From contig OV884013.1 in assembly GCA_930367205.1 (NCBI GenBank), positions 116,584,869 to 116,648,868 of the forward strand: a stretch of 64,000 nt of DNA, in the 5' to 3' direction. This DNA comes from Acanthosoma haemorrhoidale. Taxonomy: Eukaryota > Arthropoda > Insecta > Hemiptera > Acanthosomatidae. Within the stretch, counting starts at the first letter, position 1. The number at the start of each line of letters is the position of its first letter. A model generated the notes under the pieces. That model was not told the origin of the DNA and did not search any database. It saw only the letters and a program-made list of their open reading frames with translations. The position numbers were made by a program, and so were the translations under genes. Below, piece by piece: positions 48,195 to 61,042 of the stretch.

Positions 48195-51100
48195 GATCAG
48201 TTTTCAATGGGGTGGAATAGGTGAGCAATAAAAGAGGGAATGAGGTACACAGTGCTGCTAGGGGGGGGGGGGCACTATTTGCGCAGTGATTTTTTTTCTT
48301 GTAAGCCAAGACGAAGTTGGGATACAGAGGCTTTGTGCTATATCACTGATCAGTTTTCTATGGGGTGGAATGGGTGTGCAATGAAAGAGGGAACGAGGTA
48401 CACAGTGCTGCTGGGGGGGGGGGCACTATTTGTGCAATGATTTTTTTTCTTGTAAGCCAAGACGAAGTTGGGATACAGAGGCTTTGTGCTATATCACTGA
48501 TCAGTTTTCAATGGGGTGAAATGGGTGAGCAATGAAAGAGGGAATGAGGTACACAGTGCTGCTATGGGGAGGGGCTACTATTTGCGCAATGATTTTTTTT
48601 CTTGTAAGCCAAGACGAAGTGAGGATACACAGGCTTTGTGCTATATCTATATCGATGATCAGTTTTCAACGGGGTGGAATGGGTGAGCAATAAAACAGGG
48701 AATGAGGTACACAGTGCTGCTGGGGGGGGGGGGGGCACTATTCGTGCAATGATTTTTTTTCTTGTAAGCCAAGACAAAGTTGGGATACAGAGGCTTTGTG
48801 CTATATCACTGATCAGTTTTCTTTGGGGTGTAATGGGTGTGCAATGAAAGAGGGAACGAGGTACACAGTGCTGCTGGGGGGGGGGCACTATTTGTGCAAT
48901 GATTTTTTTTCTTGTAAGCCAAGACGAAGTTGGGATACAGAGGCTTTGTGCTATATCACTGATCAGTTTTCAATGGGGTGAAATGGGTGAGCAATGAAAG
49001 AGGGAATGAGGTACACAGTGCTGCTATGGGGAGGGGCTACTATTTGCGCAATGATTTTTTTTCTTGTAAGCCAAGACGAAGTGAGGATACACAGGCTTTG
49101 TGCTATATCTATATCGATGATCAGTTTTCAACGGGGTGGAATGGGTGAGCAATAAAACAGGGAATGAGGTACACAGTGCTGCTGGGGGGGGGGGGGCACT
49201 ATTCGTGCAATGATTTTTTTTCTTGTAAGCCAAGACAAAGTTGGGATACAGAGGCTTTGTGCTATATCACTGATCAGTTTTCTTTGGGGTGTAATGGGTG
49301 TGCAATGAAAGAGGGAACGAGGTACACAGTGCTGCTGGGGGGGGGGGGCACTATTTGTGCAATGATTTTTTTTCTTGTAAGCCAAGACGAAGTTGGGATA
49401 CACAGGCTTTGTGCTATATCTATATCGATGATCAGTTTTCAACGGGGTGGAATGGGTGAGCAATGAAAGAGGGAATGAGGGACACAGTGCTGCTGGGGGG
49501 GGGGGGTGGGGGCACTATTCGTGCAATGATTTTTTCTCTTGTGAGCCAAGACGAAGTGGGGATACAGAGGCTTTGTGCTATATCACTGATCAGTTTTTAA
49601 TGGGGTGGAATGGGTTAGCAATGAAAGAGGGAATGAGGTACACAGTGCTGCTATGGGGGGGGGGCACTATTTGTGCAATGATTGTTTTTCTTCTAAGCCA
49701 AGACAAAGTTGGGATACAGAGGCTTTGTGCTATATCTATATCGATGATCAGTTTTCAATGGGGTGGAATGGGTGAGCAATAAAAGAGGGAATGAGGTACA
49801 CAGTGCTGCTGGGGGGGGGGCACTATTTGCGCAGTGATTTTTTTTCTTGTAAGCCAAGACGAAGTTGGGATACAGAGGCTTTGTGCTATATCACTGATCA
49901 GTTTTCTATGGGGTGGAATGGGTGTGCAATGAAAGAGGGAACGAGGTACACAGTGCTGCTGGGGGGGGGGCACTATTTGTGCAATGATTTTTTTTCTTGT
50001 AAGCCAAGACGAAGTTGGGATACACAGGCTTTGTGCTATATCTATATCGATGATCAGTTTTCAACGGGGTGGAATGGGTGAGCAATGAAAGAGGGAATGA
50101 GGGACACAGTGCTGCTGGGGGGGGGGTGGGGGCACTATTCGTGCAATGATTTTTTCTCTTGTGAGCCAAGACGAAGTGGGGATACAGAGGCTTTGTGCTA
50201 TATCACTGATCAGTTTTTAATGGGGTGGAATGGGTTAGCAATCAAAGAGGGAATGAGGTACACAGTACTGTTGTGGGGAGGGGGGGCACTATTTGTGCAA
50301 TGATTGTTTTTCTTCTAAGCCAAGACAAAGTTGGGATACAGAGGCTTTGTGCTATATCTATATCGATGATCAGTTTTCAATGGGGTGGAATGGGTGAGCA
50401 ATAAAAGAGGGAATGAGGTACACAGTGCTGCTGGGGGGGGGGCACTATTTGCGCAATGATTTTTTTTCTTGTAAGCCAAGACGAAGTTGGGGTACACAGG
50501 CTTTGTGCTATATCGATGATCAGTTTTCTATGGGGTGGAATGGGTGAGCAATGAAAGAGGAAATGAGGTACACAGTGCTGCTGGGGGGGGGGGGGGCACT
50601 ATTTGTGCAATGATTATTTTTCTTGTAAGCCAAGACGAAGTTGGGATATTTTATGGGGTGGAATGGGTGAGCAATAAAAGAGGGAATGAGGTACACAGTG
50701 CTGCTGGGGGGGGGCACTATTTGCGCAATGAATTTTTTTCTTGTAAGCCAAGACGAAGTTCGGATACAGAGGCTTTGTGCTATATCACTGATCAGTTTTC
50801 AATGGGGTAAATGGGTGAGCAATGAAAGAGGGAATAAGGTACACAGTGCTGCTGGGGGGGGGGCCACTATTTGCGATATGATTTCTTTTCTTGTAAGCCA
50901 AGACGAAGTGGGGATACAGAGGCTTTGTGCTATATCACTGATCAGTTTTCAATGGGGTGGAATGGGTGAGCAATGAAAGAGGGAATAAGGTACACAGTGC
51001 TGCTGGGGGGGGGGGCACTATTTGTGCAATGATTGTTTTTCTTCTAAGCCAAGACAAAGTGTGGATACAGAGGCTTTGTGCTATATCTATATCGATGATC

Positions 51101-51255
51101 AGTTTTCAATGGGGTCGAATGGGTGAGCAATGAAAGAGGGAATGAGGTACACAGTGCTGCTATGGGGGGGGGGGCACTATTTGTGCAATGATTGTTTTTC
51201 TTCTAAGCCAAGACAAAGTTGGGATACAGAGGCTTTGTGCTATATCTATATCGAT
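48195..51255 (+). repeat. HOR segment, 20 monomers (3061 bp)
   Basis: Order: T1-T2-T3-T4-T5-T3-T4-T5-T6-T7/T14-T1 variant-T2-T6-T7-T8-T10d-T11-T12t-T13-T14. The T1 variant at 49746 has the T1 tail GCGCAGTG but AATGGG in place of AATAGG. T10d has GAGGAAATGAGG. Confidence 0.75.
48499..49429 (+). repeat. Tandem duplication of T3-T4-T5 (~465 bp)
   Basis: Units are 48499-48960 and 48961-49429. The first T5 ends ACAGAGG with the short linker; the second ends ACACAGG with the long linker, as T5 usually does. The first T5 tail therefore resembles a T2 tail, so the event probably joined a T5 head to a T2 tail that was followed by T3. Confidence 0.8.
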
Positions 51256-52333
51256 GATCAGTTTTCAATGGGGTGGAATAGGTGAGCAATAAAAGAGGAA
51301 ATGAGGTACACAGTGCTGCTGGGGGGGGGGGGCACTATTTGCGCAGTGATTTTTTTTCTTGTAAGCCAAGACGAAGTTGGGATACAGAGGTTTTGTGCTA
51401 TATCACTGATCAGTTTTCTATGAGGTGGAATGGGTGTGCAATGAAAGAGGGAACGAGGTACACAGTGCTGCTGGGGGGGGGGGACTATTTGTGCAATGAT
51501 TTTTTTTCTTGTAAGCCAAGACGAAGTTGGGATACAGAGGCTTTGTGCTATATCACTGATCAGTTTTCAATGGGGTGAAATGGGTGAGCAATGAAAGAGG
51601 GAATGAGGTACACAGTGCTGCTATGGGGAGGGGCTACTATTTGCGCAATGATTTTTTTTCTTGTAAGCCAAGACGAAGTGGGGATACACAGGCTTTGTGC
51701 TATATCTATATCGATGATCAGTTTTCAACGGGGTGGAATGGGTGAGCAATAAAAGAGGGAATGAGGTACACAGTGCTGCTGGGGGGGGGGGCACTATTCG
51801 TGCAATGATTTTTTTTCTTGTGAGCCAAGAGGAAGTGGGGATACAGAGGCTTTGTGCTATATTACTGATCAGTTTTCAATGGGGTGGAATGGGTGAGCAA
51901 TGAAAGAGGGAATAAGGTACACAGTGCTGCTGGGGGGGGGGGGCCACTATTTGCGCAATGATTTTTTTTCTTGTAAGCCAAGACGAAGTGGGGATACAGA
52001 GGCTTTGTGCTATATCACTGATCAGTTTTCAATGGGGTGGAATGGGTGAGCAATGAAAGAGGGAATAAGGTACACAGTGCTGCTGGGGGGGGGGGCACTA
52101 TTTGTGCAATGATTGTTTTTCTTCTAAGCCAAGACAAAGTGTGGATACAGAGGCTTTGTGCTATATCTATATCGATGATCAGTTTTCAATGGGGTCGAAT
52201 GGGTGAGCAATGAAAGAGGGAATGAGGTACACAGTGCTGCTATGGGGGGGGGCAATATTTGTGCAATGATTGTTTTTCTTCTAAGCCAAGACAAAGTTGG
52301 GATACAGAGGCTTTGTGCTATATCTATATCGAT
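51256..52333 (+). repeat. 7-mer HOR with T1'/T2' haplotype (1078 bp)
   Basis: It has the same order and private marks as 47116-48194, 4140 bp away. T14 has GGCAATATTTGTGC. Confidence 0.85.
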
Positions 52334-53722
52334 GATCAGTTTTCAATGGGGTGGAATAGGTGAGCAATAAAAGAGGGAATGAGGTACACAGTGCTGCTAG
52401 GGGGGGGGGGGCACTATTTGCGCAGTGATTTTTTTTCTTGTAAGCCAAGACGAAGTTGGGATACAGAGGCTTTGTGCTATATCACTGATCAGTTTTCTAT
52501 GGGGTGGAATGGGTGTGCAATGAAAGAGGGAACGAGGTACACAGTGCTGCTGGGGGGGGGGGGGCACTATTTGTGCAATGATTTTTTTTCTTGTAAGCCA
52601 AGACGAAGTTGGGATACAGAGGCTTTGTGCTATATCACTGATCAGTTTTCAATGGGGTGAAATGGGTGAGCAATGAAAGAGGGAATGAGGTACACAGTGC
52701 TGCTATGGGGAGGGGCTACTATTTGCGCAATGATTTTTTTTCTTGTAAGCCAAGACGAAGTGAGGATACACAGGCTTTGTGCTATATCTATATCGATGAT
52801 CAGTTTTCAACGGGGTGGAATGGGTGAGCAATAAAACAGGGAATGAGGTACACAGTGCTGCTGGGGGGGGGGGCACTATTCGTGCAATGATTTTTTTTCT
52901 TGTAAGCCAAGACAAAGTTGGGATACAGAGGCTTTGTGCTATATCACTGATCAGTTTTCTTTGGGGTGTAATGGGTGTGCAATGAAAGAGGGAACGAGGT
53001 ACACAGTGCTGCTGGGGGGGGGGGGCACTATTTGTGCAATGATTTTTTTTCTTGTAAGCCAAGACGAAGTTGGGATACACAGGCTTTGTGCTATATCTAT
53101 ATCGATGATCAGTTTTCAACGGGGTGGAATGGGTGAGCAATGAAAGAGGGAATGAGGTACACAGTGCTGCTGGGGGGGGGGCACTATTTGCGCAATGAAT
53201 TTTTTTCTTGTAAGCCAAGACGAAGTTCGGATACAGAGGCTTTGTGCTATATCACTGATCAGTTTTCAATGGGGTAAATGGGTGAGCAATGAAAGAGGGA
53301 ATAAGGTACACAGTGCTGCTGGGGGGGGGGCCACTATTTGCGATATGATTTCTTTTCTTGTAAGCCAAGACGAAGTGGGGATACAGAGGCTTTGTGCTAT
53401 ATCACTGATCAGTTTTCAATGGGGTGGAATGGGTGAGCAATGAAAGAGGGAATAAGGTACACAGTGCTGCTGGGGGGGGGGGCACTATTTGTGCAATGAT
53501 TGTTTTTCTTCTAAGCCAAGACAAAGTGTGGATACAGAGGCTTTGTGCTATATCTATATCGATGATCAGTTTTGAATGGGGTCGAATGGGTGAGCAATGA
53601 AAGAGGGAATGAGGTACACAGTGCTGCTATGGGGGGGGGGGCACTATTTGTGCAATGATTGTTTTTCTTCTAAGCCAAGACAAAGTTGGGATACAGAGGC
53701 TTTGTGCTATATCTATATCGAT
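52334..53722 (+). repeat. HOR segment, 9 monomers with T6/T11 hybrid (1389 bp)
   Basis: Order: T1-T2-T3-T4-T5-T6/T11 hybrid-T12t-T13-T14. The hybrid at about 53110 has the T6 CAACGG head and CAATGAAAG, then GGTACACAG and the T11 TGAATTTTTTT tail. The switch is within the 15-bp purine stretch near 53140-53156. Compared with 54804-56790 the tail of T6, T7, T8, T10d and the T11 head have been lost. T14 has TTTTGAATGGGG. Confidence 0.8.
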
Positions 53723-54803
53723 GATCAGTTTTCAATGGGGTGGAATAGGTGAGCAATAAAAGAGGAAATGAGGTACACAGTGCTGCTGGGGGGGGGGGGC
53801 ACTATTTGCGCAGTGATTTTTTTTCTTGTAAGCCAAGACGAAGTTGGGATACAGAGGTTTTGTGCTATATCACTGATCAGTTTTCTATGAGGTGAAATGG
53901 GTGTGCAATGAAAGAGGGAACGAGGTACACAGTGCTGCTGGGGGGGGGGGGACTATTTGTGCAATGATTTTTTTTCTTGTAAGCCAAGACGAAGTTGGGA
54001 TACAGAGGCTTTGTGCTATATCACTGATCAGTTTTCAATGGGGTGAAATGGGTGAGCAATGAAAGAGGGAATGAGGTACACAGTGCTGCTATGGGGAGGG
54101 GCTACTATTTGCGCAATGATTTTTTTTCTTGTAAGCCAAGACGAAGTGGGGATACACAGGCTTTGTGCTATATCTATATCGATGATCAGTTTTCAACGGG
54201 GTGGAATGGGTGAGCAATAAAAGAGGGAATGAGGTACACAGTGCTGCTGGGGGGGGGGGGGGGGCACTATTCGTGCAATGATTTTTTTTCTTGTGAGCCA
54301 AGAGGAAGTGGGGATACAGAGGCTTTGTGCTATATTACTGATCAGTTTTCAATGGGGTGGAATGGGTGAGCAATGAAAGAGGGAATAAGGTACACAGTGC
54401 TGCTGGGGGGGGGGCCACTATTTGCGCAATGATTTTTTTTCTTGTAAGCCAAGACGAAGTGGGGATACAGAGGCTTTGTGCTATATCACTGATCAGTTTT
54501 CAATGGGGTGGAATGGGTGAGCAATGAAAGAGGGAATAAGGTACACAGTGCTGCTGGGGGGGGGGGCACTATTTGTGCAATGATTGTTTTTCTTCTAAGC
54601 CAAGACAAAGTGTGGATACAGAGGCTTTGTGCTATATCTATATCGATGATCAGTTTTCAATGGGGTCGAATGGGTGAGCAATGAAAGAGGGAATGAGGTA
54701 CACAGTGCTGCTATGGGGGGGGCACTATTTGTGCAATGATTGTTTTTCTTCTAAGCCAAGACAAAGTTGGGATACAGAGGCTTTGTGCTATATCTATATC
54801 GAT
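53723..54803 (+). repeat. 7-mer HOR with T1'/T2' haplotype (1081 bp)
   Basis: It has the same order as 47116-48194. T2' has the extra change GAGGTGAAATGGG. T4v holds a 16-G tract near 54249-54264, among the longest in the window. Confidence 0.85.
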
Positions 54804-56790
54804 GATCAGTTTTCAATGGGGTGGAATAGGTGAGCAATAAAAGAGGGAATGAGGTACACAGTGCTGCTAGGGGGGGGGGGCACTATTTGCGCAGTGATTT
54901 TTTTTCTTGTAAGCCAAGACGAAGTTGGGATACAGAGGCTTTGTGCTATATCACTGATCAGTTTTCTATGGGGTGGAATGGGTGTGCAATGAAAGAGGGA
55001 ACGAGGTACACAGTGCTGCTGGGGGGGGGGGGCACTATTTGTGCAATGATTTTTTTTCTTGTAAGCCAAGACGAAGTTGGGATACAGAGGCTTTGTGCTA
55101 TATCACTGATCAGTTTTCAATGGGGTGAAATGGGTGAGCAATGAAAGAGGGAATGAGGTACACAGTGCTGCTATGGGGAGGGGCTACTATTTGCGCAATG
55201 ATTTTTTTTCTTATAAGCCAAGACGAAGTGAGGATACACAGGCTTTGTGCTATATCTATATCGATGATCAGTTTTCAACGGGGTGGAATGGGTGAGCAAT
55301 AAAACAGGGAATGAGGTACACAGTGCTGCTGGGGGGGGGGGGGGCACTATTCGTGCAATGATTTTTTTTCTTGTAAGCCAAGACAAAGTTGGGATACAGA
55401 GGCTTTGTGCTATATCACTGATCAGTTTTCTTTGGGGTGTAATGGGTGTGCAATGAAAGAGGGAACGAGGTACACAGTGCTGCTGGGGGGGGGGGGGCAC
55501 TATTTGTGCAATGATTTTTTTTCTTGTAAGCCAAGACGAAGTTGGGATACACAGGCTTTGTGCTATATCTATATCGATGATCAGTTTTCAACGGGGTGGA
55601 ATGGGTGAGCAATGAAAGAGGGAATGAGGGACACAGTGCTGCTGGGGGGGGGGTGGGGGCACTATTCGTGCAATGATTTTTTCTCTTGTGAGCCAAGACG
55701 AAGTGGGGATACAGAGGCTTTGTGCTATATCACTGATCAGTTTTTAATGGGGTGGAATGGGTTAGCAATCAAAGAGGGAATGAGGTACACAGTACTGTTG
55801 TGGGGAGGGGGGGCACTATTTGTGCAATGATTGTTTTTCTTCTAAGCCAAGACAAAGTTGGGATACAGAGGCTTTGTGCTATATCTATATCGATGATCAG
55901 TTTTCAATGGGGTGGAATGGGTGAGCAATAAAAGAGGGAATGAGGTACACAGTGCTGCTGGGGGGGGGGGGGGGCACTATTTGCGCAATGATTTTTTTTC
56001 TTGTAAGCCAAGACGAAGTTGGGGTACACAGGCTTTGTGCTATATCGATGATCAGTTTTCTATGGGGTGGAATGGGTGAGCAATGAAAGAGGGAATGAGG
56101 TACACAGTGCTGCTGGGGGGGGGGGGGCACTATTTGTGCAATGATTATTTTTCTTGTAAGCCAAGACGAAGTTGGGATATTTTATGGGGTGGAATGGGTG
56201 AGCAATAAAAGAGGGAATGAGGTACACAGTGCTGCTGGGGGGGGGGGCACTATTTGCGCAATGAATTTTTTTCTTGTAAGCCAAGACGAAGTTCGGATAC
56301 AGAGGCTTTGTGCTATATCACTGATCAGTTTTCAATGGGGTAAATGGGTGAGCAATGAAAGAGGGAATAAGGTACACAGTGCTGCTGGGGGGGGGGGCCA
56401 CTATTTGCGATATGATTTCTTTTCTTGTAAGCCAAGACGAAGTGGGGATACAGAGGCTTTGTGCTATATCACTGATCAGTTTTCAATGGGGTGGAATGGG
56501 TGAGCAATGAAAGAGGGAATAAGGTACACAGTGCTGCTGGGGGGGGGGGGCACTATTTGTGCAATGATTGTTTTTCTTCTAAGCCAAGACAAAGTGTGGA
56601 TACAGAGGCTTTGTGCTATATCTATATCGATGATCAGTTTTCAATGGGGTCGAATGGGTGAGCAATGAAAGAGGGAATGAGGTACACAGTGCTGCTATGG
56701 GGGGGGGGGCACTATTTGTGCAATGATTGTTTTTCTTCTAAGCCAAGACAAAGTTGGGATACAGAGGCTTTGTGCTATATCTATATCGAT
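54804..56790 (+). repeat. HOR segment, 13 monomers (1987 bp)
   Basis: Order: T1-T2-T3-T4-T5-T6-T7-T8-T10d-T11-T12t-T13-T14. It is the closest match to the reference 14-mer in the right half of the window, lacking only T9. T3 has CTTATAAGCC. Confidence 0.85.
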
Positions 56791-59069
56791 GATCAGTTTT
56801 CAATGGGGTGGAATAGGTGAGCAATAAAAGAGGAAATGAGGTACACAGTGCTGCTGGGGGGGGGGGCACTATTTGCGCAGTGATTTTTTTTCTTGTAAGC
56901 CAAGACGAAGTTGGGATACAGAGGTTTTGTGCTATATCACTGATCAGTTTTCTATGAGGTGGAATGGGTGTGCAATGAAAGAGGGAACGAGGTACACAGT
57001 GCTGCTGGGGGGGGGGGACTATTTGTGCAATGATTTTTTTTCTTGTAAGCCAAGACGAAGTTGGGATACAGAGGCTTTGTGCTATATCACTGATCAGTTT
57101 TCAATGGGGTGAAATGGGTGAGCAATGAAAGAGGGAATGAGGTACACAGTGCTGCTATGGGGAGGGGCTACTATTTGCGCAATGATTTTTTTTCTTGTAA
57201 GCCAAGACGAAGTGGGGATACACAGGCTTTGTGCTATATCTATATCGATGATCAGTTTTCAACGGGGTGGAATGGGTGAGCAATAAAAGAGGGAATGAGG
57301 TACACAGTGCTGCTGGGGGGGGGGGGCACTATTCGTGCAATGATTTTTTTTCTTGTGAGCCAAGAGGAAGTGGGGATACAGAGGCTTTGTGCTATATCAC
57401 TGATCAGTTTTTAATGGGGTGGAATGGGTTAGTAATCAAAGAGGCAATGAGGTACACAGTGCTGCTGGGGGGGGGGGCACTATTTGCGCAATGATTTTTT
57501 TTCTTGTAAGCCAAGACGAAGTTGGGATACAGAGGCTTTGTGCTATATCACTGATCAGTTTTCTTTGGGGTGTAATGGGTGTGCAATGAAAGAGGGAACG
57601 AGGTACACAGTGCTGCTGGGGGGGGGGGCACTATTTGTGCAATGATTTTTTTTCTTGTAAGCCAAGACGAAGTTGGGATACACAGGCTTTGTGCTATATC
57701 TATATCGATGATCAGTTTTCAACGGGGTGGAATGGGTGAGCAATGAAAGAGGGAATGAGGGACACAGTGCTGCTGGGGGGGGGGGCACTATTCGTGCAAT
57801 GATTTTTTCTCTTGTGAGCCAAGACGAAGTGGGGATACAGAGGCTTTTTGCTATATCACTGATCAGTTTTTAATGGGGTGGAATGGGTTAGCAATCAAAG
57901 AGGGAATGAGGTACACAGTACTGTTGTGGGGAGGGGGGGCACTATTTGTGCAATGATTGTTTTTCTTCTAAGCCAAGACAAAGTTGGGATACAGAGGCTT
58001 TGTGCTATATCTATATCGATGATCAGTTTTCAATGGGGTGGAATGGGTGAGCAATAAAAGAGGGAATGAGGTACACAGTGCTGCTGGGGGGGGGGGGCAC
58101 TATTTGCGCAATGATTTTTTTTCTTGTAAGCCAAGACGAAGTTGGGGTACACAGGCTTTGTGCTATATCACTGATCAGTTTTCTATGGGGTGGAATGGGT
58201 GTGCAATGAAAGAGGGAACGAGGCACACAGTGCTGCTGGGGGGGGGGGGGGGCATTATTTGTGCAATGATTTTTTTTCTTGTAAGCCAAGACGAAGTTGG
58301 GATACAGAGGCTTTGTGCTATATCGATGATCAGTTTTCTATGGGGTGGAATGGGTGAGCAATGAAAGAGGGAATGAGGTACACAGTGCTGCTGGGGGGGG
58401 GGGGGGCACTATTTGTGCAATGATTATTTTTCTTGTAAGCCAAGACGAAGTTGGGATATTCTATGGGGTGGAATGGGTGAGCAATAAAAGAGGGAATGAG
58501 GTACACAGTGCTGCTGGGGGGGGGACACTATTTGCGCAATGATTTTTTTTCTTGTAAGCCAAGACGAAGTTCGGATACAGAGGCTTTGTGCTATATCACT
58601 GATCAGTTTTCAATGGGGTGGAATGGGTGAGCAATGAAAGAGGGAATAAGGTAGACAGTGCTGCTGGGGGGGGGGCCACTATTTGCGATATGATTTTTTT
58701 TCTTGTAAGCCAAGACGAAGTGGGGATACAGAGGCTTTGTGCTATATCACTGATCAGTTTTCAATGGGGTGGAATGGGTGAGCAATGAAAGAGGGAATAA
58801 GGTACACAGTGCTGCTGGGGGGGGGGGGGGCACTATTTGTGCAATGATTGTTTTTCTTCTAAGCCAAGACAAAGTGTGGATACAGAGGCTTTGTGCTATA
58901 TCTATATCGATGATCAGTTTTCAATGGGGTCGAATGGGTGAGCAATGAAAGAGGGAATGAGGTACACAGTGCTGCTATGGGGGGGGGGGGCACTATTTGT
59001 GCAATGATTGTTTTTCTTCTAAGCCAAGACAAAGTTGGGATAGAGGCTTTGTGCTATATCTATATCGAT
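56791..59069 (+). repeat. HOR segment, 15 monomers (2279 bp)
   Basis: Order: T1'-T2'-T3-T4v-T7/T11 hybrid-T5-T6-T7-T8-T2-T10d-T11-T12-T13-T14. The hybrid near 57410 has GGGTTAGTAATCAAAGAGGC. T2 has GGCACACAG and GGCATTATTTG. T12 has GGTAGACAG. The last T14 has lost two bases (GGGATAGAGGC near 59040). Confidence 0.75.
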
Positions 59070-61042
59070 GATCAGTTTTCAATGGGGTGGAATAGGTGAG
59101 CAATAAAAGAAAAGAGGGAATGAGGTACACAGTGCTGCTGGGGGGGGGGGGGGCACTATTTGCGCAGTGATTTTTTTTCTTGTAAGCCAAGACGAAGTTG
59201 GGATACAGAGGCTTTGTGCTATATCACTGATCAGTTTTCTATGGGGTGGAATGGGTGTGCAATGAAAGAGGGAACGAGGTACACAGTGCTGCTGGGGGGG
59301 GGGGGCACTATTTGTGCAATGATTTTTTTTCTTGTAAGCCAAGACGAAGTTGGGATACAGAGGCTTTGTGCTATATCACTGATCAGTTTTCTTTGGGGTG
59401 TAATGGGTGTGCAATGAAAGAGGGAACGAGGTACACAGTGCTGCTGGGGGGGGGGCACTATTTGTGCAATGATTTTTTTTCTTGTAAGCCAAGACGAAGT
59501 TGGGATACACAGGCTTTGTGCTATATCTATATCGATGATCAGTTTTCAACGGGGTGGAATGGGTGAGCAATGAAAGAGGGAATGAGGGACACAGTGCTGC
59601 TGGGGGGGGGGGGGCACTATTCGTGCAATGATTTTTTCTCTTGTGAGCCAAGACGAAGTGGGGATACAGAGGCTTTGTGCTATATCGCTGATCAGTTTTT
59701 AATGGGGTGGAATGGGTTAGCAATCAAAGAGGGAATGAGGTACACAGTACTGTTGTGGGGAGAGGGGCACTATTTGTGCAATGATTTTTTTTCTTGTAAG
59801 CCAAGACGAAGTTGGGATACAGAGGCTTTGTGCTTTATCACTGATCAGGTTTCAAAGGGGTGAAATGGGTGTGCAATGAATGAGGGAGTGAGGTACACAG
59901 TGCTGCTATTGGGGGGGGGGCACTATTTGTGCAATGATTTTTTTTCTTGTAAGCCAAGACGAAGTTGGGATACAAAGGCTTTGTGCTATATCACTGATCA
60001 GTTTTCTATGGGGTGGAATGGGTGTGCAATGAAAGAGGGAACGAGGCACACAGTGCTGCTGGGGGGGGGGCACTATTTGTGCAATGATTTTTTTTCTTGT
60101 AAGCCAAGACGAAGTTGGGATACAGAGGCTTTGTGCTATATCGATGATCAGTTTTCTATGGGGTGGAATGGGTGAGCAATGAAAGAGGGAATGAGGTACA
60201 CAGTGCTGCTGGGGGGGGGGGGGGCACTATTTGTGCAATGATTATTTTTCTTGTAAGCCAAGACGAAGTTGGGATATTTTATGGGGTGGAATGGGTGAGC
60301 AATAAAAGAGGGAATGAGGTACACAGTGCTGCTGGGGGGGGGGCACTATTTGCGCAATGATTTTTTTTCTTGTAAGCCAAGACAAAGTTGGGATACAGAG
60401 GCTTTGTGCTATATCACTGATCAGTTTTCTATGGGGTGGAATGGGTGTGCAATGAAAGAGGGAACGAGGTACACAGTGCTGCTGGGGGGGGGGGGCACTA
60501 TTTGTGCAATGATTTTTTTTCTTGTAAGCCAAGACGAAGTTGGGATACAGAGGCTTTGTGCTATATCACTGATCAGTTTTCAATGGGGTGGAATGGGTGA
60601 GCAATGAAAGAGGGAATAAGGTACACAGTGCTGCTGGGGGGGGGGGGCCACTATTTGCGCAATGATTTTTTTTCTTGTAAGCCAAGACGAAGTGGGGATA
60701 CAGAGGCTTTGTGCTATATCACTGATCAGTTTTCAATGGGGTGGAATGGGTGAGCAATGAAAGAGGGAATAAGGTACACAGTGCTGCTGGGGGGGGGGGG
60801 CACTATTTGTGCAATGATTGTTTTTCTTCTAAGCCAAGACAAAGTGTGGATACAGAGGCTTTGTGCTATATCTATATCGATGATCAGTTTTCAATGGGGT
60901 CGAATGGGTGAGCAATGAAAGAGGGAATGAGGTACACAGTGCTGCTATGGGGGGGGGGGGGCACTATTTGTGCAATGATTGTTTTTCTTCTAAGCCAAGA
61001 CAAAGTTGGGATACAGAGGCTTTGTGCTATATCTATATCGAT
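59070..61042 (+). repeat. HOR segment, 13 monomers (1973 bp)
   Basis: Order: T1-T2-T5-T6-T7-T15-T2-T10d-T11-T2-T12v-T13-T14. T1 has a 5-bp duplication in the A/G stretch (AATAAAAGAAAAGAGGG near 59102). T6 ends TATCGCTGATCAG. T7 has the changed tract GGGGAGAGGGGCAC near 59757-59769. T15 is the isolated fourth copy. Confidence 0.75.
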
